From an uncultured beta proteobacterium (GTDB lineage: Bacteria > Pseudomonadota > Gammaproteobacteria > Burkholderiales > Rhodocyclaceae), in NCBI GenBank assembly GCA_903908065.1, contig CAIVQO010000048.1:19811-83810 (forward strand): a DNA stretch of 64,000 nucleotides. Reading direction: 5' to 3'. The notes beneath the pieces were generated by a model, which worked only from the letters and a program-made list of their open reading frames with translations, ran no database searches and had not been told where the DNA came from. The position numbers and the translations under genes were made by a program. Positions 20,225 through 28,688 of the stretch are shown here, one piece after another; the first letter of the stretch is position 1; each line of letters begins with the position of its first letter.

Positions 20225-20584
20225 TCAGGCCAGCAACAGGGCCAGCAAGGCGAGCAGCGCCGGCCCCGCCTGCAGGTAAAGGATGCGCATCTTGACCGTG
20301 AGGCCGCCGTAGATGCCGGCGACGATCACGCAGGCAAGGAAGAACATCTGGATATGGACGCCCGCCGTCCCCGGGTAAGCAAGCCCCCACAGCAGGCCGG
20401 CGGCGAGGAAGCCGTTGTAGAGCCCCTGGTTGGCCGCCAGCACCTTGGAATCCTCCGCCTTCTGCGCCGTGTTGCCGAAAATCTTCAGGCCCTTGGGCGT
20501 GGTCCACAGGAACATTTCGAGGTAGAGGAAATACAGATGCTCGAGGGCGACCAAACCGACCAGCGCAGCAGCGAGAAGCTTCAT
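20225..20584 (-). CDS. DUF1304 membrane protein
   Basis: 119-residue integral membrane protein with four hydrophobic helices (about 3-20, 50-70, 73-95 and 98-118). The start MKLLAAALVGLVALEHLYF and the LEMFLWTTPKGLKIFG segment are typical of DUF1304. The function of the family is unknown. It is transcribed with the catalase-like gene and divergently from the phasin gene; a palindromic FNR-like site lies between them. Confidence 0.85.
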   Translation of the reverse strand: MKLLAAALVGLVALEHLYFLYLEMFLWTTPKGLKIFGNTAQKAEDSKVLAANQGLYNGFLAAGLLWGLAYPGTAGVHIQMFFLACVIVAGIYGGLTVKMRILYLQAGPALLALLALLLA

Positions 20585-20672
20585 GTTCGATCCTTTGCCA
20601 TGTCAAACGAGTTTGGCAAGTATCCGCCACGTAAGCTTGTGACACAACAGTTTTGACGGAACCGGTGCAGGT

Positions 20673-20686
20673 TTGACCTAGGTCAG
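20673..20686. promoter_or_regulatory. FNR/ANR-like palindrome between DUF1304 and phasin genes
   Basis: TTGACCTAGGTCAG contains the perfect 12-base palindrome TGACCTAGGTCA (20674-20685) and fits the TTGAY-N4-RTCAA pattern at 9 of 10 informative positions. Its centre is 67 bases before the phasin ATG and 95 bases before the DUF1304 start. It could also be the operator of another dimeric regulator. Confidence 0.45.
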
Positions 20687-20746
20687 GGTACCGTAAGCCA
20701 TTGGTGCTACGATAAAACTTTCGAATCAACCTACAGGAGAAGGATC

Positions 20747-21263
20747 ATGGCAGGCAAAGTTGAACAATTCAGCGAACTGCAACGCAAGAACATGGAAGCC
20801 GCCATGCGCCTGGCACAGCTTTCGATCGAAAACTCGCAGCGCATCATGGCCCTGCAAAACGAACTGGCCAAGGAAATGTTCCAGGCCGGCGTCGAGAACG
20901 CCAAGGCGCAAACCACTGCCCGCGATCCCCAGGCGCTGATGCAGCTGCGCACCCAGTACGCTCAGGAAACCACCCAGCGCATGGTCGAAGCCGCGCAGCA
21001 GGTCGCCGAGATCGGCAACAGCGCCCGTGCCGAATTCGCGCGCCTGATCACCGAGCAACTCGCCTCCGGCAGCCAGGACATGGCCGAATCCCTCCAGGCC
21101 TTCCTGAAGAACTTGCCCGGCCAGACGCCGAACATGATGGAGTCCTTCCAGCAGGCGATCGCCACCGCCAACCAGGCTTTCGACCAGATCGCCAAGACCT
21201 CCACCGCCGCCATGAACAGCGTCGGCGAGTCGGTCAAGAAGGCCAGCGCCAAGCGCAAGTTAG
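20747..21263 (+). CDS. phaP: phasin (PHA granule protein), apparent frameshift at the 3' end
   Basis: Amphipathic helical protein that coats polyhydroxyalkanoate granules. It has the typical phasin sequence QRKNMEAAMRLAQLSIENSQ, Gln/Ala/Glu-rich helices throughout, and the Lys/Ala-rich tail KKASAKRK, which is where phasins end. In the annotated frame there is no stop after this tail. A TAG lies in the next frame at 21261-21263, directly before a strong terminator (21292-21324). A single extra base in about 21251-21260 would explain it. As read, the frame continues to 21862 through the terminator and antisense to moaE. I annotate the expected 171-residue product. Confidence 0.85.
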
Positions 21264-21291
21264 AAACAATCAGGGAGGAGGAGCCCCCCGA

Positions 21292-21324
21292 CGGCTGGCC
21301 GCGCAAGCGGTCAGCCGTTTTTTT
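21292..21324 (+). terminator. rho-independent terminator of the phasin gene
   Basis: An 11-bp stem (21292-21302 with 21307-21317, one G-T pair) closes a GCAA tetraloop and is followed by seven T residues (21318-21324). It overlaps the 3' end of the convergent moaE coding sequence. Confidence 0.9.
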
Positions 21325-21811
21325 GGGTGTCGCCAGGCGCCGGCGCAGACCAGCGGTCCGCCGCCGCGTCGTCGCTCTCGCGCGCGTCGACCCAGCGGCC
21401 GCCGGCCGGTGTCTCTTCCTTCTTCCAGAAGGGGGCGCGCGTTTTCAGGTAATCCATGATGAATTCGCAGGCGGCGAAGGCATCGCCGCGATGCGCCGAG
21501 GCCGCACCGACGAAGACAATGCGATCGCCGGGCAAAAGGCGGCCGATGCGGTGGATGACGCGGACCCCGAGCAGCGACCATCGCCCTTCGGCCTCGGCGA
21601 CGATATCCTGCAAGGCCTTCTCGGTCATGCCGGGGTAATGTTCGAGCGTCATCGCCTGCACGGCGCCTGCATCGACGTTCGCACCGGCGGCCTTGTCGGC
21701 GCGCACCAGGCCGACGAAACTGGCCACGGCGCCGACGTCGTCACGCCCGGCGGAGAGCGCGGCAATCTCGGCGCCGGCATCGAAATCAGCCTGCTGGACG
21801 CTGACCGACAT
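21311..21811 (-). CDS. moaE: molybdopterin synthase large subunit
   Basis: Catalytic subunit of molybdopterin synthase, which inserts two sulfurs into precursor Z (cPMP). The 166-residue protein contains the MoaE core: VASFVGLVRADK, LEHYPGMTEKAL, VIHRIGRLLPGD and the active-site region FIMDYLKTRAPFWKKE with catalytic Lys residues. It lies one base downstream of moaD, so the two subunits are made together. Its last codons overlap the phasin terminator. Part of the operon mobB-moeA-moaD-moaE. Confidence 0.95.
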   Translation of the reverse strand: MSVSVQQADFDAGAEIAALSAGRDDVGAVASFVGLVRADKAAGANVDAGAVQAMTLEHYPGMTEKALQDIVAEAEGRWSLLGVRVIHRIGRLLPGDRIVFVGAASAHRGDAFAACEFIMDYLKTRAPFWKKEETPAGGRWVDARESDDAAADRWSAPAPGDTQKNG

Positions 21812-21812
21812 G

Positions 21813-22067
21813 TCAGCCTCCGGTTACCGGCGGAAAGAAAGCCACTTCGTCCCCATCCTTGATCGCGGCATCGAAGCCAACCATCTGCTGATTAACTGCA
21901 ACGCGCAGGTTCTTCGTGCCTGCCAGGGCCGACCAGGGTTCACCGCGTGCGGCAAGGAAATCGCGTAAGCCGGCAACCGTGGCCACCCCGGGCGGTAGCG
22001 GCAGGCTTTCCCGCCCGCTGCCCAGCGCCTCGCGCAGGCCGGCAAAAAATAGCACCGTGACGTTCAT
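21813..22067 (-). CDS. moaD: molybdopterin synthase sulfur-carrier subunit
   Basis: Ubiquitin-like sulfur carrier of 84 residues. The C-terminus FFPPVTGG carries the essential Gly-Gly that MoeB adenylates and thiocarboxylates. The N-terminal strand MNVTVLFFAGLREALG is typical. I chose ATG 22067; the codon before it is a TTG that could extend the protein by one residue. moaE follows after one base. Confidence 0.95.
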   Translation of the reverse strand: MNVTVLFFAGLREALGSGRESLPLPPGVATVAGLRDFLAARGEPWSALAGTKNLRVAVNQQMVGFDAAIKDGDEVAFFPPVTGG

Positions 22068-22074
22068 CAATTAA

Positions 22075-23289
22075 CTATAGCAGTTCCGAAAAAGGCAGGA
22101 ACCGCACCATATCACCGGAGCGGATGGCGTGGCGCGGCGGGTTGTCGATCAGGCCGTCGGCCCAGGTGCAGGAGGTCAGCACGCCGGAACTCTGGTTGGC
22201 AAACAGGTCCAACCCACCGGTTTCGTTGATCCGTGCGCGCAGGAATTCGCGACGCGGATCGCCCTTGAAATCGAAGTCGGCCTGCATCCCGCGCGCGCGC
22301 GGCCGCAATTCGGACGCGCCCTGGCACTTGAGTATGAAAGGCCGCACCAGCATCAGGAAGGTGACGAAGCTCGACACCGGATTTCCAGGCAAGCCAATGA
22401 AGGCGGCCTGCCCCTCGCCGCCGGGGCGGCGCACGCTGCCGAAGGCCAGCGGCTTGCCCGGCTTGATGGCGATCTTCCACAAGTCGAGCGAACCCTCAGC
22501 TTCGACCGCGGGCTTGACGTGGTCCTCCTCACCGACCGAGACGCCGCCGCTGGTCAGGATCAGGTCATTGCCGGCCGCTGCTTCGCGTAAGGCCGCGCGC
22601 GTCGCCTCGCGCGTATCCGGCACGATGCCGAGGTCGGCCACCTCGCAGCCCAGGCCTTCGAGCAGGGCGCGCAGAGTGTAGCGGTTGGAGTTATAGATGC
22701 CGCCAGGCTTGAGCGGCTCGCCCGGCATCGCCAGTTCGTCGCCGGTGGAAAACAGCGCCACGCGCAGCCGGCGGAACACGCTCAACCGCGCCGCGCCCAC
22801 CGAGGCGGCGACGCCGACATGGGCGGCATCGAGGCGCGTGCCGGCGGCCAGCACTTCGGCCCCGGCGGCGATGTCTTCGCCGCGGCGGCGGATCCATTCG
22901 CCCTCGTGCGGCACATGGTTCACGACGATGGAGTCGCCCTCCACCGCGCATAGTTCCTGCATCACCACGGCATCGGCGCCGGCCGGCACCGGTGCGCCGG
23001 TGAAGATGCGTGCCGCCGTCCCCGGTGCCAGCCTATGGCCGACACTGCCGGCCGGGATACGCTGGGCCACGGCGAGCCGCGCGCCGGCGGTGCTTACGTC
23101 GGCGCAGCGCAGCGCATAACCGTCCATCGAGGTATTGTCCAGCGGCGGCACATCGATCGCGGAACGTAGGCCCTCGGCGAGCACGCGGCCGGCCGCCGCG
23201 TAGGTCGCCACGACCTCGGTGGCGGTGACTGGCACCGCACCAGCCAGCAGGCGCGCCAGCGCCTCGTCGTAATCAAGCATCCCGCTCAT
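22075..23289 (-). CDS. moeA: molybdopterin molybdotransferase
   Basis: 404-residue enzyme that inserts molybdate into adenylated molybdopterin. It shows the MoeA landmarks DNTSMDGYALR (substrate pocket), IFTGAPVPAGADAVVMQE, STGDELAMPGEPLKPGGIYNSN, SGGVSVGEEDHVKP and LPGNPVSSFVTF. Length is normal. The start overlaps the mobB stop (ATGA), and moaD begins 7 bases after its stop. The product is Mo-cofactor, needed by enzymes such as periplasmic or membrane nitrate reductase, which would fit the denitrification genes at the end of the window. Confidence 0.96.
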   Translation of the reverse strand: MSGMLDYDEALARLLAGAVPVTATEVVATYAAAGRVLAEGLRSAIDVPPLDNTSMDGYALRCADVSTAGARLAVAQRIPAGSVGHRLAPGTAARIFTGAPVPAGADAVVMQELCAVEGDSIVVNHVPHEGEWIRRRGEDIAAGAEVLAAGTRLDAAHVGVAASVGAARLSVFRRLRVALFSTGDELAMPGEPLKPGGIYNSNRYTLRALLEGLGCEVADLGIVPDTREATRAALREAAAGNDLILTSGGVSVGEEDHVKPAVEAEGSLDLWKIAIKPGKPLAFGSVRRPGGEGQAAFIGLPGNPVSSFVTFLMLVRPFILKCQGASELRPRARGMQADFDFKGDPRREFLRARINETGGLDLFANQSSGVLTSCTWADGLIDNPPRHAIRSGDMVRFLPFSELL

Positions 23290-23798
23290 TGGTGAAACTC
23301 CAGGTGTCTGAGGATGAAATCCGCGATCGCATCGCGGTCGTCGAGTTCCAGTATCGGCAGTGACGTGCGCCCGGCCAGGGACGCCGCATCATCGGTGGCG
23401 ACGGCAACGATTGTCTCGACCCCGGTGCCGGCGATCAGCGGCTTGCCCACCGAGGGCCGATGCACTTCCAGCTTGGGGATGGGCGTTTCCTTGAAGCCTT
23501 CCACCAGCACCAGGTCGCAGTCGGAAAAGCGCGCGATCTGCTCTTCCAGCGAAGGCTCGGGGGCGCCGCGCAGTTCGTGCATCAAGACCCAGCGCTGGTC
23601 GGAAATCAGCAGCACCTCCGAGCATCCGGCCTCGCGCAGGCGATAGGAATCCTTGCCCGGATGGTCGATGTCGAAGCGATGGTGGGCATGCTTGATCAGC
23701 GAAACGCGCAGGCCCGCCGCCGTCAGGCGCGGAATCAGCGCTTCCAGCAGCGTGGTCTTGCCCGAGCCGGACCAGCCGGCGAGGCCAAATACCTTCAT
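23286..23798 (-). CDS. mobB: molybdopterin-guanine dinucleotide biosynthesis protein B
   Basis: 170-residue GTP-binding protein that assists MobA in making the bis-MGD form of the cofactor. The Walker A motif GWSGSGKTTLLEAL is at the N-terminus, and LVLVEGFKETPIPKLEVHR is the family signature. I chose ATG 23798, because the frame upstream reads through a GC-rich hairpin without a ribosome site. The stop overlaps moeA. Presence of MobB implies DMSO-reductase-family molybdoenzymes in this organism. Confidence 0.94.
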   Translation of the reverse strand: MKVFGLAGWSGSGKTTLLEALIPRLTAAGLRVSLIKHAHHRFDIDHPGKDSYRLREAGCSEVLLISDQRWVLMHELRGAPEPSLEEQIARFSDCDLVLVEGFKETPIPKLEVHRPSVGKPLIAGTGVETIVAVATDDAASLAGRTSLPILELDDRDAIADFILRHLEFHQ

Positions 23799-23813
23799 GA
23801 GCACGTCCCCCCG

Positions 23814-23834
23814 CCCCCTCGCCGAGCGAGGGGG
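23814..23834. repeat. perfect GC hairpin between mobB and the ATP-grasp-like gene
   Basis: CCCCCTCGC (23814-23822) pairs with GCGAGGGGG (23826-23834) around a 3-base loop. No T-run follows on either strand within a few bases, so it is either an attenuating structure in the minus-strand mRNA or a repetitive extragenic element. Confidence 0.5.
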
Positions 23835-23907
23835 TGACACCGGTTCGCCGCTGCGCGGCTCCGCATTCTGGCAGGCGCCGCCCCGGGGACGGCCCGGCGG
23901 GCGGCGC

Positions 23908-25203
23908 TCACTCGGCGACCTCCGGTGACGGTACCGTCAGCACCGGCGCGAAGCCGCCGCCGGGCGTGCGGAAGTTCGTCGTCTGCCCCTGCCACAGGCG
24001 TGCCGCGATCAACTGCACGTGGCCGGCATAGACATAGTTGCGCAAGTCGAGCTTGAGTTCCACCGGCACCTCGCCCAGTTTCAGCGTGCGCGACGAGGGC
24101 GGCACCAGGGCCTGGGCGATGTAATTGCCGGCCAGGATCTCCTCGAACACACGCTTGGTCATCTTGTCGCCCCGATAGGCCGCCTTCGATCCGTAACCGG
24201 CCGCCGGCTTGAAGAACAACTGTTTGCGCCGCGCCCAGAGGTCGTCGGCCAGGTCGGGCCTGACCAGTTCGGTGCGCGGGATCTTGGCGGCGAGGATGGC
24301 CCGCGTTTCCGCATCCACGCCCCAAGCTGAGAGCAACGCCTCGTCGCACAGCGCGACCAGGTTGCGCTTGTCGGCATACAGCGCATGGGCTTGCGGCTGC
24401 GGCGTCAGCAGGGCCGCGTCGGCCAGCCAGGCGTCACGCAGCACGGCATTGGCCGGCGCATCGAGGCTGAAATCGGTAAGCCGGTTGTACACCAGGTCGA
24501 TGCGCAGGCCGCCATGCCACAGCGCGCCATCACGAAACTCAAGTTCGCCCGGATCGCAGATCACGGCGCGTATCCCGGCCTGTTCGAACAGGCGCTGGAA
24601 CAGGACGAATTCGGGATACAGGTATTGCGTGCGCGGTGCCTCGTCGACGATGGCCACGCTGCGCAAGGGGGCGCAGTTTCCGGTGGCATCGGCAAAGGCA
24701 CGCCACTCGGCGCGGAACATGTCGAGGAACAGGTGCTCCGGGGTTTCGCCCCCGAGATCACCGGGCAACAGCGTCTCGACGTCGTCGCAGCATGCCTTCT
24801 GGGCCCGCGCCAGGACCGCGTTGAGCAGCCCGCCGCCGGCGTTGGTGTTGATCTCGATCAGCTGTGGCCCCGCTTCACCGAGGTGGAAATCGTAGCCGAG
24901 GAATACGCCGCGCGCCGCCGTAGCATGGCGTGCGGAATCTGCCGCCCAGCCCAGCACGTGCTCCCGGTAGGCCGGCAGCGCCACCACGCGCTCGACGGCC
25001 GCCACCAGGCGCGCCATGCGCGCCACATGCTCGGCGCCGACGAATGCCACCGAAGACGAGAACAGGTGCGGGCGCCCTTCCATCACCTCGGCGTGGAAGC
25101 CGGGGCTGACCCGTTCCAGCTCGGCTTCCAGGCGCCCGCTGTCGAGCGAGACGCAATGGCAATCGGCGTTCAGGCGTTCGGCGAGTTGGATGCTGTGGCT
25201 CAT
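23908..25203 (-). CDS. ATP-grasp-like protein of unknown function
   Basis: 431-residue cytoplasmic protein I cannot assign to a characterised enzyme. The middle has LIEINTNAGGGLLNA, an Asn/Glu-rich metal/ATP site seen in glutathione-synthetase-like ATP-grasp folds. The C-terminal third has FFKPAAGYGSKAAYRG with a Lys and a Gly-rich loop, then EEILAGNYIAQALVPP, typical of the nucleotide-binding ATP-grasp lid. An amide or peptide ligase is a plausible inference. The start at 25203 overlaps the dinG stop (ATGA), so translation is coupled. The frame extends further upstream only antiparallel to real coding sequence in dinG. Confidence 0.7.
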   Translation of the reverse strand: MSHSIQLAERLNADCHCVSLDSGRLEAELERVSPGFHAEVMEGRPHLFSSSVAFVGAEHVARMARLVAAVERVVALPAYREHVLGWAADSARHATAARGVFLGYDFHLGEAGPQLIEINTNAGGGLLNAVLARAQKACCDDVETLLPGDLGGETPEHLFLDMFRAEWRAFADATGNCAPLRSVAIVDEAPRTQYLYPEFVLFQRLFEQAGIRAVICDPGELEFRDGALWHGGLRIDLVYNRLTDFSLDAPANAVLRDAWLADAALLTPQPQAHALYADKRNLVALCDEALLSAWGVDAETRAILAAKIPRTELVRPDLADDLWARRKQLFFKPAAGYGSKAAYRGDKMTKRVFEEILAGNYIAQALVPPSSRTLKLGEVPVELKLDLRNYVYAGHVQLIAARLWQGQTTNFRTPGGGFAPVLTVPSPEVAE

Positions 25204-27173
25204 GCGCCCGATTTTACCGGCTCGCCAAAGAAGGCCTCGACCTCGGCGATCTCGCGCGTGCGCCGCATCGGCGGCAGCGAGCGCCAGATCGCCTTGCCAT
25301 AGGGCTTGCCGGTCAGGCGCGGGTCGCAGATCATCAGCACGCCGCGATCCGACTCGTCGCGGATCAGGCGTCCCGAGCCCTGCTTCATGTTGATCACCGC
25401 CCGCGGCAACTGGTATTCGAGGAAGGGGTTGCGCCCCGCCGCACGCAGCTTGTCGATGCGCGCCGCCAGCACGGGGTCGTCGGGCGGCGCGAAGGGCAGC
25501 TTGTCGATCACCACCAGCGAGAGCGCCTCGCCGCGCACGTCCACGCCTTCCCAGAAACTCTGGCTGGCGACCAGGATCGCGTTGCCGAGGAAGCGGAAAC
25601 GTTCCAGCAGCTCCGAGCGCGAACCCTCGCCCTGCATCAGCAGCGGCAGGTCGAGGCCCTCGGCGGCCAGCTTGTCCTGCAGCAGTTCGCGGATGCGGCG
25701 CATGGCGCGCAGCGAGGTACACAGCACGAACGCCCGCCCGCCCGAAGCGCGGATCGCCGGCCAGGCGGCTTCCGCCACTGCCTCCTGGTAGAGCGGGCTG
25801 TTGGGATCGGGCATGTGGGTTGGTGCGTAGAGCAGCGCATTGCGCTCGTAGTCGAAGGGGCTGCCCCAGATCGCGGTCGCCGCCTCGGTGAGCCCCAGTT
25901 CGCCGCAGTAGTGCGAAAAATTGCTGCCCACCGCCAGCGTGGCCGAAGCAAAGATCCAGGCGCGCGGATGGCCCTCCATCTGGCGCTGGAAAATCGGCGC
26001 GATATCGAGCGGCGTCAGGTTGAGCGACATGGCCTGCGAATAGACCTCGACCCACTTCACGACCTCATCGGCCAGTTCCTCCCCGGCGGCGGCTTGCGGA
26101 TCGACACCGACGCCGCGCCAGCGCTTGAGTGCTGCTGCCAGCTCGTGGCTGCGGCGCAGGCAGTTCGCCAGGCCTTCGCCGCGCTCGGCCTGGCTGTCGA
26201 GATGACGGATCGATTCAGCAATCGCCCCGACCAGGCCGTGCAGCGCATCCTCGAAACCCGCTTCGGCTTCGATGCGCCCCGCGGGCAGGCGCAGGTTTTC
26301 GCCCTTCACCGCCAGGCGCAGGTCGCGCGCCGCCTTCTCCAGCGCACTGGCCGCCTCCTGCAAGGGCGCATAGTCCTTGGCGGCGATGATGCCTTCGTTG
26401 CGCGTATCCCGCGCCAGTTCGATGATCTGGGTGGTAGACAGGCTTTCGCCGAAGAACAGGCCGGCCACTTCCGGCAACTGGTGCGCCTCGTCGAAGATCA
26501 CGGTGTTGCAGGCGGGCAGCAACTCGCCCATGCCTTCGTCCTTGAGCATGACGTCGGCAAAGAACAGGTGGTGATTGACCACCACTACGTCGGCGGTCAG
26601 GGCATCCTGCCGCGCCGCCAGCACGAAGCAGCCCTTCTGGTGCGGGCATTCCTGGCCGAGGCAGTTTTCGCGCGTCGAGGTCGCCACCGCCCACGCGCCG
26701 GAATCTTCCGGCACGTCGATGCACTCGGCACGGTCCCCGGTTCGGGTCCGCTCGGCGAAGCGCACGATCTTGCGCAGGTGCGCCGCTTCCTCGCGCGTCG
26801 CCAGCCGTGCCGCCGACAGGGCGCGCTCCAGATGGTAGGGGCAGACATAGTTGGCCCGCCCCTTGAGCAAGGCAATCGAGGCGCCGACACCCAGCGCATC
26901 GCGCACGGTCGGCAGGTCGCGATTGAACAACTGGTCCTGCAGGGTCTTGGTGCCGGTGGAGACGATCACCTTGCCGCCGGAAAGCAGCGCCGGAACCAGA
27001 TAGGCGAAAGTCTTGCCGGTGCCGGTGCCGGCCTCGGCCACCAGTGCCTGGTTGTTGGCGATCGCCTCGGCAATGCGCTGCGCCATTTCCACCTGCTGCG
27101 GCCGCGCGCGGAAGGCGGGAACGGCGGCGGCGAGCGGCCCTTCGGGGGCAAAGATTCTGTCGAGATCAGGCAT
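25200..27173 (-). CDS. DinG/YoaA-family ATP-dependent DNA helicase
   Basis: Superfamily 2 (XPD-like) 5'-3' helicase of 657 residues. Walker A is AEAGTGTGKTFAYLVPALL, and the DEAH box is VIFDEAHQLPE. Between them lie four Cys that probably hold a [4Fe-4S] cluster: one in NYVCPYHLE and three in CLGQECPHQKGC. C-terminal motifs V and VI appear in ASQSFWEGVDVRGE and QGSGRLIRDESDRG. Family members remove R-loops or restart replication. The first gene of an apparent pair with the ATP-grasp-like gene. Confidence 0.9.
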   Translation of the reverse strand: MPDLDRIFAPEGPLAAAVPAFRARPQQVEMAQRIAEAIANNQALVAEAGTGTGKTFAYLVPALLSGGKVIVSTGTKTLQDQLFNRDLPTVRDALGVGASIALLKGRANYVCPYHLERALSAARLATREEAAHLRKIVRFAERTRTGDRAECIDVPEDSGAWAVATSTRENCLGQECPHQKGCFVLAARQDALTADVVVVNHHLFFADVMLKDEGMGELLPACNTVIFDEAHQLPEVAGLFFGESLSTTQIIELARDTRNEGIIAAKDYAPLQEAASALEKAARDLRLAVKGENLRLPAGRIEAEAGFEDALHGLVGAIAESIRHLDSQAERGEGLANCLRRSHELAAALKRWRGVGVDPQAAAGEELADEVVKWVEVYSQAMSLNLTPLDIAPIFQRQMEGHPRAWIFASATLAVGSNFSHYCGELGLTEAATAIWGSPFDYERNALLYAPTHMPDPNSPLYQEAVAEAAWPAIRASGGRAFVLCTSLRAMRRIRELLQDKLAAEGLDLPLLMQGEGSRSELLERFRFLGNAILVASQSFWEGVDVRGEALSLVVIDKLPFAPPDDPVLAARIDKLRAAGRNPFLEYQLPRAVINMKQGSGRLIRDESDRGVLMICDPRLTGKPYGKAIWRSLPPMRRTREIAEVEAFFGEPVKSGA

Positions 27174-27292
27174 GGCGGGCGCGGCATGGTAGCACGCGCC
27201 ACGCGCCGGGCCGAGCAGGAGTCGGCGCCGGCGATACGGCGATTTGCGGCAGGCGGACGGTAGAATCGGAACACTCCGACAACCAGCCTTCC

Positions 27293-28639
27293 ATGACTTC
27301 GCCCAAGATCCTCCTGCTGCGCGCCTGGACCCGGCTCAACAGTTTTTTCGGTAAGGGCCTGGTGCTTTCGATCGGTTCGATCGTCCTGATCGGCGTGACG
27401 GCGGCGCTGGCGGCCTTCCTCTTCCTCAACACCGCCGCACCACGCACGCTGACCATCAGCGCCGGCCCCGCCGGCAGCTCCTTCCAGCGCACCGCCGAGC
27501 GTTACCAGAAGATCCTCGAGCGCGATGGCGTGAGCCTGAAGATCCTGCCGTCCGACGGTTCGGGGGAAAACCTTAAGCGCCTCGCCGACCCGAAGCAGCA
27601 CGTCGATGTCGGCTTCGTCCTGGGCGGCGCGGCGGGCGACAAATCCTACGATGCGCTGATGTCGCTGGGCAGCATCGCCTATCAGCCGCTGACCGTCTTT
27701 TATCGCGGCGAGAAGCGCGAACTGCTGTCGGCCTTCAAGGGCAAGCGCATCAACATCGGCCCGGCGGGCAGCGGCACCCACGACCTGGCCCTGGCGCTGC
27801 TCAAGCTGAATGGCATCGTACCCGGCGCCGACACGGTGATCGACATGACCGACCTCGACGACCCGGCCAAGGCGCTGGCGGAAAATCGCGTCGATGTGGT
27901 GTTTCTCATGGGCGACTCGACCGACCGCACGGTGATCCGCAAGCTGATGCGCGACGGCGGGGTGCAGCTCTTCAGCTTCGCCCAGTCCGATGCCTATGTG
28001 CGCCGCATCCACACACTGAACAAGCTGCACCTGCCGCGCGGCAGCCTCGATTTCGGCAACGACCTGCCGCCGGACGACATCTACCTGATCGGACCGACGG
28101 TGCAACTGGTGGCGCGCGAGTCGCTGCATCCTGCGCTTTCCGACCTGCTGCTGGAAGCGGCGCGCGAGATCCATGGCCGCCCCGGGCTCTACCGCAAGCA
28201 GGGCGAATTCCCCGCCGCACGCGAAGGCGAGTTTCGCCTGAGCCCCGACGCCCAGCGTTACTACAGCACCGGCAAGACCTTCCTTTACCGCACATTCCCC
28301 TTCTGGCTGGCGACGCTGATCGCCCGTGTGCTGGCCTTCCTGGTGCCCATCGTGCTGTTGCTGCTGCCGGCGCTGAAGTTTGCGCCGATAATCTACCGCT
28401 GGCGCATCGAGTCGCGCATCTACCGCTGGTACCAGGTCCTGCTGGAACTCGAGCGCGAAGCCTACAAGCCGGAGGTTGACGCCGCGCGCCGCGCCGAACT
28501 GCTGCGCCAGCTCGACCACATCGAATCAGCGGTGAATCGCATCATCATTCCGGCATCCTTCGGCGACCTGTTTTACGGCCTGCGCGGCCACATCGGTTTC
28601 GTGCGGCGCAACCTGAACGAAGGCGTCACCAGCCCCTGA
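27293..28639 (+). CDS. TAXI-family (TRAP-type) solute-binding protein with membrane anchors
   Basis: 448-residue protein. A cytoplasmic N-terminus and one membrane helix (about 22-47) precede a TAXI solute-binding domain (LTISAGPAGSSFQRTAERYQ, GKRINIGPAGSGTHDLALALL). A second membrane helix (about 343-368) and a cytoplasmic coiled region of about 80 residues follow. Typical TAXI proteins are free in the periplasm and feed a TRAP permease; no permease gene is adjacent. The double-anchored form suggests a sensing or tethered-scavenging role. The ATG at 27293 was chosen; the frame is open upstream without a signal. Confidence 0.82.
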   Translation: MTSPKILLLRAWTRLNSFFGKGLVLSIGSIVLIGVTAALAAFLFLNTAAPRTLTISAGPAGSSFQRTAERYQKILERDGVSLKILPSDGSGENLKRLADPKQHVDVGFVLGGAAGDKSYDALMSLGSIAYQPLTVFYRGEKRELLSAFKGKRINIGPAGSGTHDLALALLKLNGIVPGADTVIDMTDLDDPAKALAENRVDVVFLMGDSTDRTVIRKLMRDGGVQLFSFAQSDAYVRRIHTLNKLHLPRGSLDFGNDLPPDDIYLIGPTVQLVARESLHPALSDLLLEAAREIHGRPGLYRKQGEFPAAREGEFRLSPDAQRYYSTGKTFLYRTFPFWLATLIARVLAFLVPIVLLLLPALKFAPIIYRWRIESRIYRWYQVLLELEREAYKPEVDAARRAELLRQLDHIESAVNRIIIPASFGDLFYGLRGHIGFVRRNLNEGVTSP

Positions 28640-28642
28640 AAC

Positions 28643-28669
28643 AAAAACGGCACGGGGTGGACCGCGCCG
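28643..28669 (-). terminator. terminator between TAXI gene and secreted hydrolase
   Basis: The stem CGGCACGG/CCGCGCCG (28648-28655 with 28662-28669, one mismatch) is followed on the minus strand by five T residues (28647-28643). It lies 20 bases past the stop of the minus-strand hydrolase gene. Confidence 0.6.
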
Positions 28670-28688
28670 CTTTCCCTTGCCAGACGAA

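Noticed and set aside
20747..21862. Reading phasin as a 371-residue protein
   Set aside because: The extra 200 residues pass through a strong terminator and lie antisense to moaE; a frameshift at the end of phasin explains it better.
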